A DNA stretch of 64,000 nt, from positions 50,817 to 114,816 of the forward strand of contig JAQVNJ010000002.1 of NCBI GenBank assembly GCA_028703175.1, written 5' to 3'. Below the pieces are notes generated by a model. It saw only the letters and a list, made by a program, of their open reading frames with translations. It had not been told where the DNA came from and searched no databases. The translations under genes were made by a program, and so were the position numbers. The number at the start of each line of letters is the position of its first letter. Within the stretch, counting starts at the first letter, position 1. The stretch comes from JAAYCB01 sp012744395. GTDB taxonomy: Bacteria; Planctomycetota; Planctomycetia; Pirellulales; Thermoguttaceae. Below, one piece after another: positions 35,294 through 44,212 of this stretch.

Positions 35294-36157
35294 TCAATCG
35301 ACGAATTCCGGCTCGACCAGTCTGGGGATCACGCCGGCGGCGTGCCCCCGGGCGAGCAGCTGGCGGACGGCCTGGCGGCCGCGGTCGCCGAAATCGAGCG
35401 TCCAATCGTTGACATACATGCCGACGAACTGGTCGGCCTTGGCGCGATCGAGCCCGCGGCCGTACGTGAGTGCGTAGTCGAGCGCGTCGGCGCGGTGATC
35501 AAGCCCGTAGCGGATGCTCTCCTTCAGCAACCGGGTGACCTCGCGGATCGCCTCCTCGCCGAGGTCCTTGCGGATCGCGTTGGCGCCGAGGGGCAGAGGG
35601 AGCCCCGTCTCGTCGAACCACCATTTTCCCGTGTCAAGCACAAGCGCGAGATTCTGCTGGGCATAGGTCAGTTGGCCTTCGTGGATCACCAGCCCCGCGT
35701 CGACCGGCTGGCCTTGGGCCTGGCCGGCCTCCACCACGTCGAGAACCGTGTCGAAGGGGACGACGACGTGCGAAAACTCGCCTCCGAGGCAGATGCTCAG
35801 GGCGAGAAAGGCCGTCGTCAACGTTCCCGGCACGGCGATCGTCTTGCCGCGGAGGTCCTCGATCGACCATGCCCGGCGGGCGACCACCATCGGTCCGTAC
35901 TGCTCGCCCATGCTCGCGCCGCAAGGGCAGAGCATGTAGATGTCGTTCAAGTGCGCATAGGCGTGCACGCTGATCGCCGTCAATTCCAGTTCGCCGGAAA
36001 AGGCCCGCCGGTTGAGCGTTTCGATGTCGACCAGCTCGTGCTCGAAGCGGAAACGGCCGGTGTCCAGCTTGTTCTTGGCCAATGCGTAGAACATGAACGC
36101 ATCGTCGGGATCGGGGCTGTGGCCAACGCGAATCAGCTGTTGGGAAGAATCGTTCAC
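35294..36157 (-). CDS. mqnD: MqnD-type enzyme of the futalosine menaquinone pathway
   Basis: 287 residues. The periplasmic-binding-protein-like fold of MqnA/MqnD opens with VGHSPDPDDAFMFYALA, resembling the SPxPNDTFxF of MqnD. Later are LTAISVHAYAH, GKTIAVPGTLTTAFLAL, AGLVIHEGQLTYAQ and LPLPLGANAIRKDLG, all MqnD-like. MqnD converts cyclic de-hypoxanthinyl futalosine to 1,4-dihydroxy-6-naphthoate. MqnA is the main alternative but lacks the DPDDAF-type start. No signal peptide, so cytosolic. No other mqn gene is adjacent. Confidence 0.83.
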   Translation of the reverse strand: MNDSSQQLIRVGHSPDPDDAFMFYALAKNKLDTGRFRFEHELVDIETLNRRAFSGELELTAISVHAYAHLNDIYMLCPCGASMGEQYGPMVVARRAWSIEDLRGKTIAVPGTLTTAFLALSICLGGEFSHVVVPFDTVLDVVEAGQAQGQPVDAGLVIHEGQLTYAQQNLALVLDTGKWWFDETGLPLPLGANAIRKDLGEEAIREVTRLLKESIRYGLDHRADALDYALTYGRGLDRAKADQFVGMYVNDWTLDFGDRGRQAVRQLLARGHAAGVIPRLVEPEFVD

Positions 36158-36287
36158 GGGAAGCTCGTCTATTCAGGAGGTCGGAGAATGCCCGGCAGGC
36201 GGCGGTGAGGGGGGATTGCCGCGCCGCGGCAATCCCGTGGAATCATCCAGGATCACTCAACGCCGGAAGACCGGCTGGGATCATCTC

Positions 36288-36497
36288 TTACGTCTGTTTC
36301 GGCTGACTTGTCTCCAGCGAGGCGGCGCGCTGGTTTTCGCGGAGGATCGCCTCGTGGATTTCCCGCCGGTGCACAGGAATCTCGCTTGGCGCGTTGATTC
36401 CCAACCGAACCTTGTCCCCGCGAATATCGACAATCGTCACGACAATGTTGTCGCCGATAATGATGCTCTCGTCGCGCTGCCTCGACAACACTAGCAT
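36288..36497 (-). CDS. csrA: Carbon storage regulator CsrA
   Basis: 69 residues from the ATG at 36497, 5 bases after AAGGAGG. The full CsrA fold is present: MLVLSRQRDESIIIGD, VVTIVDIRGDKVRLGI and APSEIPVHRREIHEAI, with Arg44-region VHRREI used for RNA contact. It binds GGA-containing hairpins in mRNA leaders and blocks translation. Stands alone, without the flagellar fliW/hag context often seen. Confidence 0.96.
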   Translation of the reverse strand: MLVLSRQRDESIIIGDNIVVTIVDIRGDKVRLGINAPSEIPVHRREIHEAILRENQRAASLETSQPKQT

Positions 36498-37134
36498 CGA
36501 TGCCTCCTTCTTGACTTCTTGGGCGTCGAGGGTGCCACCAGCCGCTCGACTCTCCCTTACAATCGGGTCTGCCCGCACAGAAGCGCGACGCGGCCTCCAG
36601 CCGCGCAGACTCCCGCAAAATTCCCCCTGAGCAGACTCCTGGCCCGAACCCTGCCGACCCACCGTGGGCCTGTGGCGTACTCTCACCCTGAAACACGGTC
36701 GGTTGGCGCGGTTTCCGTTTCAAGTCACGCATCGGACGGCGGTGCGTCCTCATGCCGGCCGACGATTCACGACCGGCGAAGGACGGCACGTCCACACCGA
36801 TACGGTCTAGTCCAAACAGAAAGCACGAAGTACACATTGTCTATCGGGACAAACTAGACTGGATAAACAGGAAAACATGGCGGTAATGCGCGCTTTGCGC
36901 ATTTCGGCGAGGGCGTAACGACCTGGAGTGGGCCAACGCGAGCCATTTCTTCGTATGCCGGATTGCCGTCACGCGGATCGCCGGGGGCGATGTCGGCATT
37001 GCCACCGCCGGGCGCCGCGGACCACCGGCGTCGCCATGGACGGTTTGCGCCCCACTTGCGTGGGGCGGCGCTGCCGTTCTGGTCGTGTGGAATTATCCGC
37101 TTCGCAGCGGCCGGATGTGCCCAGCCAACCGGTT
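36498..37134. other. Gene-free region upstream of csrA
   Basis: No credible gene. 36498-36860 should hold the csrA promoter and leader on the minus strand; no clear -35/-10 was picked. From ~36925 the text resembles a dispersed repeat (GTGGGCC near 36928) that continues to 37161. Confidence 0.4.
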
Positions 37135-37161
37135 CGGGTGGGCCCGCTCCGCACCACCCTA
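37135..37161. repeat. Dispersed repeat family 3, copy 1, overlapping a stop codon
   Basis: On the minus strand it begins TAGGGTGGTGCGGAGCGGGC and is 25/27 identical to 39743-39769. The TAG is the stop codon of the methyltransferase gene at 37159. Confidence 0.75.
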
Positions 37162-37896
37162 CAGCGTCTTCTTTTCGTAGAGCAGCCAAACCCCTTGGCC
37201 GACGCGAGGGTCTTCAGCGCTGATCGCCCCTTTGCCCATCACGGTGAATTCCTTCATGTCCGCGGCTTCAGCCCATGTCTGCATCTGCTGAGGGCGGCGA
37301 AGTTCGACGAACCGCTGCCATTTCGCCGCCTCGCTGCCGTGCAGCCTGGCCTGGCGACCCTTGATCAGCTCCTCAGCGGCCCACTGCGGAAAGCCGCTGC
37401 CGGCCCCGCCGCCGATGTAAGCCTTGCCTCCCGGGCGCAAGACGCGAGCCACTTCGCGGAGTCCCGCAGCGGGGTCCTCCCAGAAGAAGATCGATCCGCG
37501 GCTGATCACCAGGTCGACGGACCCATCGGGGAACGGCATCTTTTCGGCCACTCCCACAACCGCCGACAGCCGGTCTTCCAGCCCTTTCTGGCGAGCGGCC
37601 CGGAGTCCCGCCGAGAGCGCCTCGGCGTTCGGATCGAGCATCACCACGGCATTGCCCGTGGCCTCGATCAGCGGGATCGCCACCTGGCCTTTGCCCGCCC
37701 CCAGGTCGACCCAGAAACCCTTGCTCGGTTGGCAGTGCCGCAATGCGTCCTCGACCACGAAGGGGTAGCGGCTTGGCAGCGACTGCTCGCGGCTCAAGCC
37801 CGACGGTGTCCCCGCTGGTTTCTCCGCGGGTCGGGCCAAGGCAACCATCCCGAGGCAAACCAGCGCGGAAGCGACGGCAACTCTGAAGTGAAACAC
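37159..37896 (-). CDS. Exported class I SAM-dependent methyltransferase
   Basis: 245 residues from the GTG at 37896, behind AGGAGAG; the open frame continues upstream but antisense to DUF502 coding. The N-terminus (FHFRVAVASALVCLGMVALA) looks like a signal peptide. The Methyltransf_11-type core has motif I FWVDLGAGKGQVAIPL, acidic motif VVMLDPNAEAL, AEKMPFPDGSVDLVISRGSIFFWED and LREVARVLRPGGKAYIGGG. Export of a SAM enzyme is odd because SAM is cytosolic; the hydrophobic start may instead be a membrane anchor. Substrate unknown. Confidence 0.75.
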   Translation of the reverse strand: MFHFRVAVASALVCLGMVALARPAEKPAGTPSGLSREQSLPSRYPFVVEDALRHCQPSKGFWVDLGAGKGQVAIPLIEATGNAVVMLDPNAEALSAGLRAARQKGLEDRLSAVVGVAEKMPFPDGSVDLVISRGSIFFWEDPAAGLREVARVLRPGGKAYIGGGAGSGFPQWAAEELIKGRQARLHGSEAAKWQRFVELRRPQQMQTWAEAADMKEFTVMGKGAISAEDPRVGQGVWLLYEKKTL

Positions 37897-38045
37897 GATG
37901 CAACTCTCCTGACAAACGACGCGGGGCCCGCAGGCCCGGCACGAGGGGGTAAAACGGGTTGGGAGGATTATAGCCCACCCGGAATGCGCAAGGTAGCGGC
38001 GGCATGGACCGATTCGCGAAACCCAACCGTTGACGGCCTCATTCT

Positions 38046-38813
38046 CTAGAGCGTTTCGTCTTCTGGAGGCGCCTCGCGCGCTGCATCGGCCGAGATATCG
38101 AGGGCGTCCTCGGGAGCCGCGGCCGCCCGCGTCGACGCTGCGAGGCCCGGCTCGCCGGTCGTCATCCGCCGCAGTTGCTTCGGCGGTATGACGACGCCGC
38201 AACTGACGACGAACTGGATCGCCTCGTCGAACGTGATGTTCAGGTCGATCGCCTCGCTCTTCTTGATCGTCAGGGTGAAACCGGTCATCGGCATGGGCGA
38301 GGTCGGGATCAGCACGGCGAGGACCGGTTCGTTGGCGGCGGCCTCGATATCGACCATGCTCTCGCTGGTGACCAGTGCCAGCGACCAGATTCCCCGCCGT
38401 GGCCATTCGACGGCAACGACGCGAGAATACTCGATTTCGCGCTCGCTGAGGACGAAATCGCTGACCTGCTTGACGGCCCCGTAGACATTCCGCACCAGGG
38501 GAACCCGATCGATCCCGCGTTCGAAGAGCGTCCAGAAGATCCACCCGAGCCGAACGGCCACGAACTTGCCGAGCAGGTAGAGAACGAGAAGGAACAGCGA
38601 GAGAATACACGGGATGGCGTATACGGGCTTGACGCCGATATAGTCCGTCGTCAACGAGATTACCGGGGCGGCCAGGTTTTCGTAAACGAATCTGCCCGCC
38701 CAGATGAAGATCCCGATCGTCAGCAGGGGCGGAAGGGCGACGCCCAGGCCGCGCAGGACAGCCGTCCGAAAAGGGTGGAGCCGCGTGGCCGTCTCGTCTT
38801 GTCCGCGCTTCAT
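38046..38813 (-). CDS. DUF502 family membrane protein
   Basis: 255 residues. Two membrane helices (about 19-43 and 64-87; GLGVALPPLLTIGIFIWAG and YAIPCILSLFLLVLYLLG) are followed by the family motif IDRVPLVRNVYGAVKQV and a soluble beta-rich part with VLIPTSPMPMTGFTLTI. The last ~45 residues are Ala/Glu-rich. Function unknown; the family is widespread in bacteria and plants (LCV-like proteins). Confidence 0.9.
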   Translation of the reverse strand: MKRGQDETATRLHPFRTAVLRGLGVALPPLLTIGIFIWAGRFVYENLAAPVISLTTDYIGVKPVYAIPCILSLFLLVLYLLGKFVAVRLGWIFWTLFERGIDRVPLVRNVYGAVKQVSDFVLSEREIEYSRVVAVEWPRRGIWSLALVTSESMVDIEAAANEPVLAVLIPTSPMPMTGFTLTIKKSEAIDLNITFDEAIQFVVSCGVVIPPKQLRRMTTGEPGLAASTRAAAAPEDALDISADAAREAPPEDETL

Positions 38814-38868
38814 CTGTCAGCCTTCCGAGCAGTCCTTCTGTGCCTCGAACCGACGAGCGGCCAGCCGG

Positions 38869-39630
38869 TCAGTCCTGCCCGGCACGCCCGGCGACCACGA
38901 CGGCCACGCCAGCCGCACCGGCCTTTTTCAAGGTTTTGGCTACTTCGCCACAGGTTGCGCCCGTGGTGAGTACATCGTCCACGACGACAATTCTGGCTTC
39001 CCCTAAACCGTAGCCTTTGCCAATGCGGAAGGCGCCGCGAACGTTCTGAAAACGTTGGCGTGAGCTTAAGTCCTTTTGCGGAATTGTGTTGCGCGTTCTG
39101 ACCACCAGCCCCGGCACAACCGGAATGTTCAAAATGCGGCCGATTTCCGTTGCCAACAGCTCGGCGCTGTTGGTCCCACGCCACATTCGCCGCCTCCAAA
39201 ACATCGGCACCGGCACAATGCCGTCCGGCTCGAAGGAGCGGATCTGTTCGCCCCTGCGTGCCGCCAAGAGCCCCGCCACGGCGGCAGACAGGGGCTCTCC
39301 TTGCGGTCGCTTCATCTCCAGGATCGCCTCCCGCAATGCGCCTCGGTACGGTCCGAGCGACATGACTGCGTCGAACTCGAGCCGCGCCGACTGGCACTCC
39401 CCACACGAGGAGGCGTCGCCCCGGCTGGCGGCTCGCCATGCTCCACAACGCCGGCAACTTGCCTCGCCGGAAGCGGTCAGTTGCTCCGCGCATTCCGTGC
39501 AGAGCAGAATCGGCCAGGACGCTGCCAGATCGACGGCGCATCGCACGCAGCGAGGCGGGAACAACACGTCCGCCGCCGATCGTGCCAGCCGGCGCACGGC
39601 TCGTGACAAGCGATCACCGATGCGGATCAC
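38869..39630 (-). CDS. comF: ComF-family phosphoribosyltransferase-like protein
   Basis: 253 residues from the GTG at 39630, chosen for the GGGGAG 7 bases upstream; in-frame ATGs at 39684 and 39717 would add 18 or 29 residues. The N-terminal Cys pairs (CVRC, CTEC, CRRC, CGEC) form a double zinc ribbon. The C-terminal phosphoribosyltransferase fold has the PRPP loop IVVVDDVLTTGAT and the segment VPVPMFWRRRMWRGTNSAELL. ComF acts in DNA uptake/recombination in competent bacteria; the window also has comM. Lies 55 bases upstream of DUF502 in the same direction. Confidence 0.88.
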   Translation of the reverse strand: MIRIGDRLSRAVRRLARSAADVLFPPRCVRCAVDLAASWPILLCTECAEQLTASGEASCRRCGAWRAASRGDASSCGECQSARLEFDAVMSLGPYRGALREAILEMKRPQGEPLSAAVAGLLAARRGEQIRSFEPDGIVPVPMFWRRRMWRGTNSAELLATEIGRILNIPVVPGLVVRTRNTIPQKDLSSRQRFQNVRGAFRIGKGYGLGEARIVVVDDVLTTGATCGEVAKTLKKAGAAGVAVVVAGRAGQD

Positions 39631-39742
39631 GGAGAGACTCCCCGGGCGGTGCTTCGAGCAGACCGGATGAGTGGATTTCCGCATCTCATTCTGCCCGCAG
39701 AGGCCGCGATGTGGCAAGGGCTTCCGCCCGAAAACGCACCGC

Positions 39743-39769
39743 TAGGGTGGTGCAGAGCGGGCCCATCCG
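39743..39769. repeat. Dispersed repeat family 3, copy 2, in the comF-lptF divergent gap
   Basis: TAGGGTGGTGCAGAGCGGGC and seven further bases match 37135-37161 in inverse orientation with two differences. The 455-bp gap 39631-40085 otherwise shows no gene. Confidence 0.75.
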
Positions 39770-40085
39770 GTGTCGTCGGAATCGCTGACGACGTCGCCGG
39801 GCGCCGGATGACTCCGCGCGGCCAATCCGCTAGCGCTGCCCCACCGAACGCCAACCACACGGCGACGCGACGGGCCGGAACGCCCCTCCTACGGGCGGGC
39901 GGAATGATGCATCTTGACGCGAACGCCCGGGCTGTCCTATGCTGCCCTGCCGGATTCTCACCCTGCCGCCGTTTCCCGCAAGCTGTTGCCGGGCCGGCCG
40001 GCTATCGGCCCCTCGGCCCGGCACGCCGCCAAGGCAAGTGCGAATTGGCCTCTCGCGAGGCGAGTCACTGGATGACGAGTTGACC

Positions 40086-41228
40086 ATGCGGATCATCGAT
40101 CGCTACATGCTGCGGCAGTTTCTCTCCACGTTTCTGATCTGTTATTTCAGCCTTTTCGGGCTGTTTGTGGTTTTCGACGTATTCACGAACCTCGAAGAGT
40201 TCCTCCGTTACGGAAAAACGCACGGTAGCGTGCTCGGTTTGATCGGGTCGCACTACGGCTATCGCGCATTGCTGTTCTTCGATCGTACGGCGGGGCTGAT
40301 CGCCCTGGTCGCGTCGATGTTCACGGTCACGTGGATCCAACGCCACAACGAGCTGACCGCCTTGATGGCGGCGGGAATCGCCCGCACAAGGGTCGCTGTG
40401 CCGGTCGTCAGCGCGGCGATTGCCGTTACCGGCCTTGCGGCGGGCAGCCGCGAAGTGGTCATTCCGCGGTTCCGCGAGCCGCTGTCTCGCCGTCCCCAGG
40501 ACATCCTCGGCAACGTCGGCCAACCCCTTCTGCCGATGCACGACAACGCGACGGAAATCCTCTTTCGCGGCGAACGGACGTTCAGCGATAAGCAGCGGAT
40601 CAGCAAGCCCGACTTCCACTTGCCAACCCCCTCGCCGCTCGATCGCTATGGCCAGCACCTGATCGCGGAGAATGCCTATTACCGCGCGCCGACGGCAGAT
40701 CGTCCGGGCGGCTACCTGCTGCGGGGGGTATCCAAGCCGGCCGATCTCGCCGACAAGGAATCACTGGCGATCGACGGAAAACCGATCGTGATCACGCCGC
40801 GCGACGCGCCGGCGTGGCTCAAGCCGAGCGAGTGTTTCGTTGTCAGCGATGTGACGTTCGAGCAGCTCGCCGGCGGGGCCTCCTGGCGCGAGTTTTCGTC
40901 GACGCTGCAACTCATCCGCGGGCTGCGCAACCCGAGCCTGGACTTCGGAGCCGATGTGCGCGTCGCGATCCATTCGCGGCTGGTTCAGCCGTTTCTCGAC
41001 ATCACGCTGCTGTTTCTTGGGCTCCCGCTGGTGCTTCGCCGCGACAGCCGCAACGTCTTCGCGGCGATCGGCCTCTGCGCGGTGGTTGTCGCGCTGTTCA
41101 TGCTCGTGACGATTGTCTGCCGGCACCTCGGCGAGATCTATTGGGTCAGCCCGGCGATGGGGGCCTGGCTGCCGCTGTTTCTGTTTGTGCCGCCGGCCGT
41201 GGCGCTCTCCGACTCGATGAATCGCTAG
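40086..41228 (+). CDS. LptF/LptG (YjgP/YjgQ) family permease
   Basis: 380 residues from the ATG at 40086, where the conserved start MRIIDRYMLRQFLSTFLICY begins. N-terminal helices (about 13-35, 60-80, 105-125), a ~180-residue periplasmic jelly-roll region (about 130-290) and three C-terminal helices (LVQPFLDITLLFLGLPLVL, IGLCAVVVALFMLVTIV, AWLPLFLFVPPAVAL) fit the half-transporter that extracts lipopolysaccharide with LptB. Cannot be assigned to LptF or LptG. Only one family member is here; others must be elsewhere. Confidence 0.9.
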   Translation: MRIIDRYMLRQFLSTFLICYFSLFGLFVVFDVFTNLEEFLRYGKTHGSVLGLIGSHYGYRALLFFDRTAGLIALVASMFTVTWIQRHNELTALMAAGIARTRVAVPVVSAAIAVTGLAAGSREVVIPRFREPLSRRPQDILGNVGQPLLPMHDNATEILFRGERTFSDKQRISKPDFHLPTPSPLDRYGQHLIAENAYYRAPTADRPGGYLLRGVSKPADLADKESLAIDGKPIVITPRDAPAWLKPSECFVVSDVTFEQLAGGASWREFSSTLQLIRGLRNPSLDFGADVRVAIHSRLVQPFLDITLLFLGLPLVLRRDSRNVFAAIGLCAVVVALFMLVTIVCRHLGEIYWVSPAMGAWLPLFLFVPPAVALSDSMNR

Positions 41229-41250
41229 ACCGAGCGGGCGGCGCCGCGGG

Positions 41251-42582
41251 TCAAGACATCCACCAGGGCTTTGCGCCGCCCGAGTCGGTCTTCTCTCCAG
41301 GTTTGGTCTCGCCGGCCGGAGCGGGACTGCCTTGCCCATCCGCCGGAGGAGGACCCTCCGGAACGGTGGACTGGGTTTCCGGCATCTGCATCGCCTGGAG
41401 ACATTCTTCCGGCGTTATCCGACCGTCGCCACTCAAGTCGTATCGCGTGAATTCGCGGGCCTTCCCTTCCGTCCAGGAATCGGTGAATTCGGCCATCGTC
41501 ACCTGGCCGTCCTGGTTGGCATCGCGCTCGGCGAACCAGTCGGGGAGCCCCTCGGGTAGCCTCTCGGCCGGTGAGAGAAACCGGTAGGATCTCCGGGCGG
41601 AGTCTTTTTCGTCGTCGCTGCGGGCCTGGCGAGCATCCCCGCCGCCGCGCGACGCGCGCCCGCCTTGCCCTTCCGAAGAACGGTTCATAGAGGAAGCGAC
41701 ATGGGCAGCCAATTCCTGGCGATCGATCTTGCCGTCGCGATTGCGATCCATCTGGTTCGGATCGCCGCGGAGCTCCCCCCATTCGTCTTTTTCCAGCGCG
41801 CCGCTGCCATTGCGGTCATAGCGCCGGATCATCATGTCGGCGAAACCCTGGGCGCGGGCATCCTGGTCGGCTCCTTGCCGGTTGTCGCCGCCTGGCCGCG
41901 CGGCACTTCCGCGTGCGGACGTGGAAGACTTGGGCTCCGGCGGGCGGACGCCGAAGGCCAGCACGGACGTCGGCTCCTGGGGCACGCCGAAACCGGGAAC
42001 GAGTGGTTCCGGCTCTTTCTTCTTTCTATCGCCGCCGAACTGCTCGGCGGCCTTCTCCCGCAACTTGTCGATCGCCACCGGCTTGCTGAAATCCACGCCC
42101 ATCCGCTCTCCGATAAACGTCAGAAAACGCCGCCGATCCTCGGGGACTTCCCTGGGGTCGATCGTGCCATCGCGATTGGTGTCGAAACCGCGGAGCATGC
42201 CCTCGAATCGGGCGAACCGATCCTCGGCCGACTCCTGACCGCCCATGGGGGGGCCCGTCCCTCGACCTCCGCTACGATCACCGCCACGGGTGCCACCGGG
42301 ACGTCCGCCCGGCCCACCGGGGAATCCTCCCACTCCCATACGGTCCCCACGGGGGGGGCCGCCTGATCCGCGCATCCCTCCGCCGGGGAATCCACCCGGT
42401 CCGCCAGGAAATCCGCCGCCGGGGCGTTGGAAGCCCCCACCTCCACCTCGGCTGAAACCGCCACGATCCCCTGAACTGCCAGGTCGTCCCCGCTCTCCGC
42501 GGTTTGACGGTGGCTGAGCCTCCAGCCGACCGGCCCAGACTGCAATGGCCAGCAGTAGTGCGATTTCAGCCAGTCTCTTCAT
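41251..42582 (-). CDS. Exported five-EF-hand protein
   Basis: 443 residues from the ATG at 42582 behind GGGAG. Signal peptide 1-22. A Gly/Pro/Arg-rich stretch (about 25-115) precedes EF-hand loops at about 133 (DTNRDGTIDPRE), 255 (DRNGSGALEKDE), 276 (DRNRDGKIDRQE), 353 (DANQDGQVTMAE) and 382 (DLSGDGRITPEE). All keep the acidic residues at loop positions 1, 3, 5 and 12, so calcium binding is likely. Envelope location inferred. Divergent to the Gly/Arg-rich protein at 42920; convergent to the LptF-type gene with 22 bases between. Confidence 0.88.
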   Translation of the reverse strand: MKRLAEIALLLAIAVWAGRLEAQPPSNRGERGRPGSSGDRGGFSRGGGGGFQRPGGGFPGGPGGFPGGGMRGSGGPPRGDRMGVGGFPGGPGGRPGGTRGGDRSGGRGTGPPMGGQESAEDRFARFEGMLRGFDTNRDGTIDPREVPEDRRRFLTFIGERMGVDFSKPVAIDKLREKAAEQFGGDRKKKEPEPLVPGFGVPQEPTSVLAFGVRPPEPKSSTSARGSAARPGGDNRQGADQDARAQGFADMMIRRYDRNGSGALEKDEWGELRGDPNQMDRNRDGKIDRQELAAHVASSMNRSSEGQGGRASRGGGDARQARSDDEKDSARRSYRFLSPAERLPEGLPDWFAERDANQDGQVTMAEFTDSWTEGKAREFTRYDLSGDGRITPEECLQAMQMPETQSTVPEGPPPADGQGSPAPAGETKPGEKTDSGGAKPWWMS

Positions 42583-42919
42583 GGCCGCGTCTCCCTGGAA
42601 CAAGTCCTTCCCTTTCCGATTGTGGGAAAACAGGCCTCCAGCTCCATGCCAATCGATGATCCTCGCCGGGGAGCCATCCACCTCCCATTATACCTCTCCA
42701 CGGTTGGGCGCCCTGCCAAAAAAGGGGGTATGCCGCTGGACCTCCGGCCTGTGCGCGCCCGACTCCCTTCCCTTAAACCCCACCAGGCCCTCAAAGTTCT
42801 GAATCGGGGGCCCGTGACGAAACTGTCGCAGCCACTCGGTGTTAAAGAGATCGTGCGGCGACGCGGCGTGCGACGCCGGGGGATAAGTTTTCGCTGGTAG
42901 GCAAGACAGGAGCGATTCG
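42583..42919. promoter_or_regulatory. Shared 337-bp upstream region of the EF-hand and CpxP-like genes
   Basis: No gene seen. Contains CATTATACC (42695-42703) as a possible -10 on either strand and the AGGAG site 7 bases before the gene at 42920. Both promoters should lie here. Confidence 0.35.
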
Positions 42920-43846
42920 ATGAAGAGATCCCCGCAGTTCTGGATTTTGGCAGTGTTCTTTTTGAGTGCCCTGGCCATGGCCGTTTCGGTACAGGCCCAG
43001 CCGCGTCGGCCGGGCGGGGGCCCGGGCCGCCCGGGTGGCCCAGGTGGCCCGGCTGGTTTTGGTGCTTTTGGCCAGCGGCCCGGCGGTCTTGGCGGTGACG
43101 CATTGGGGCTGTTGCGGTCCGAGACGGCTCGAACCGAGGCCGGGGTCGATGAGGCAACGGCGGAGAAGGCCCGCACGGCCGCTGGAGAGGCCATGAGGCA
43201 GGGCCGCGAGGGGATGGGAGACTTCCGCGAGATGTCCCGGGAAGAGCGGCAGAAGGCCTTCGAAAAAATGCGCGCCGAGGCGGAAGAACGAGCCCAGGCC
43301 CTTGAGAAGAAGATCGCCGAGATTATCGGCCAGGACAAGGTCAAGCGGCTGAAGCAGATCGGACTCCAACTGGCCGGCGTCAACGCGCTAACACGGCCCG
43401 ACGTGGCGAAAGACCTCGGATTCAGCGAAGAGACCACGGCGAAGATCAACGCCGCATTCGAGGCCAACCGCGAAGAAATGCGCAAGATGTTCGCCGGCGC
43501 TCGCGACATGAGTGAGGACGAGCGAGCCGGCCTCCGCGGCAAGATGGGCGGACTCCGCGAGAAATTGCAGAAGGATGTGATGGGCCTGCTCAGCGCCGAC
43601 GAAAAGCAGAAACTCGGCGAGATGATGGGTGAGCCGCTGTCCGAGGAGAAGATCGCCCAGATCCGCCAGGAACAGATGCGCGCCGGCTTCGGGCGCGAAG
43701 GTGAGCGTGGCGCCCAGCGTGGCGCCCAGCGCGGCGGTGAGCGTGGCGTTCAGCGTGGCGGCGAGCGCGGCGGCCAGCGCGAAGGTGAGCGTGGCGGCCA
43801 GCGCGGCCAGCGCGGCGGCGAGCGCCCGCGACGCTCGGCAACGTAA
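42920..43846 (+). CDS. Exported CpxP/Spy-like helical protein with Gly/Arg-rich ends
   Basis: 308 residues. Signal peptide 1-27 (AVFFLSALAMAVSVQAQ). A Gly/Pro/Arg stretch (28-60) leads to a charged helical region (about 65-255) with REMSREERQKAFEKMRAEAEE and MGLLSADEKQKLGEMMGEP, resembling the LTxxQ-type periplasmic helices of Spy/CpxP. The last ~50 residues are GERGxQRG repeats. Function unknown; a periplasmic chaperone or stress sensor is one idea. Followed by a strong terminator. Confidence 0.75.
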   Translation: MKRSPQFWILAVFFLSALAMAVSVQAQPRRPGGGPGRPGGPGGPAGFGAFGQRPGGLGGDALGLLRSETARTEAGVDEATAEKARTAAGEAMRQGREGMGDFREMSREERQKAFEKMRAEAEERAQALEKKIAEIIGQDKVKRLKQIGLQLAGVNALTRPDVAKDLGFSEETTAKINAAFEANREEMRKMFAGARDMSEDERAGLRGKMGGLREKLQKDVMGLLSADEKQKLGEMMGEPLSEEKIAQIRQEQMRAGFGREGERGAQRGAQRGGERGVQRGGERGGQREGERGGQRGQRGGERPRRSAT

Positions 43847-43897
43847 GTCTTGCCTGACCGGCAGGGCAGGCGAGCGTTTGCGTTGCGATTTCGTTTG

Positions 43898-43953
43898 GCG
43901 CGTCCCGGCGCACCACCCGACTGCGGGGCTGGGCCGCCGGGACGCGCTGTTTT
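43898..43953 (+). terminator. Intrinsic terminator with 13-bp perfect stem
   Basis: GCGCGTCCCGGCG (43898-43910) and CGCCGGGACGCGC (43935-43947) are exact inverted repeats with a 24-base loop, followed by TGTTTTC. Ends the transcript of the gene at 42920 and separates it from the gsp operon. 43954-44212 has no gene. Confidence 0.8.
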
Positions 43954-44212
43954 CAGGGGACCGAGGAATTAGAAAACACTAGACGACCGGGGCAGAAAAG
44001 GCTTATTGTGGAAAGTGGCGGGATGCGGGTCTTCGCGTCCCAGGTGCCTGCAAGGGCGGTTGCGTTCCGACGAGGGGGCGCCGGCGCGCGGCTCGGCGGG
44101 GCCCTCTGGCGCGGAGATTTCCACGGAAGCGGAGCGTTTTGGCTCGGCTTGCGTCTCCAGATCCCGGTCCGCATTCCCCAGGGCCAGCCCGGCTGATTGA
44201 TGGAATCGAGTG

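Noticed and set aside
34788..35405. Protein genes in the 34.6-35.3 kb gap on either strand
   Set aside because: The ORFs there have no ribosome sites, no motifs and contain repeat fragments.
36854..37189. 111-codon minus-strand ORF upstream of csrA
   Set aside because: The sequence consists of dispersed-repeat remnants (family 3) and overlaps the methyltransferase end.
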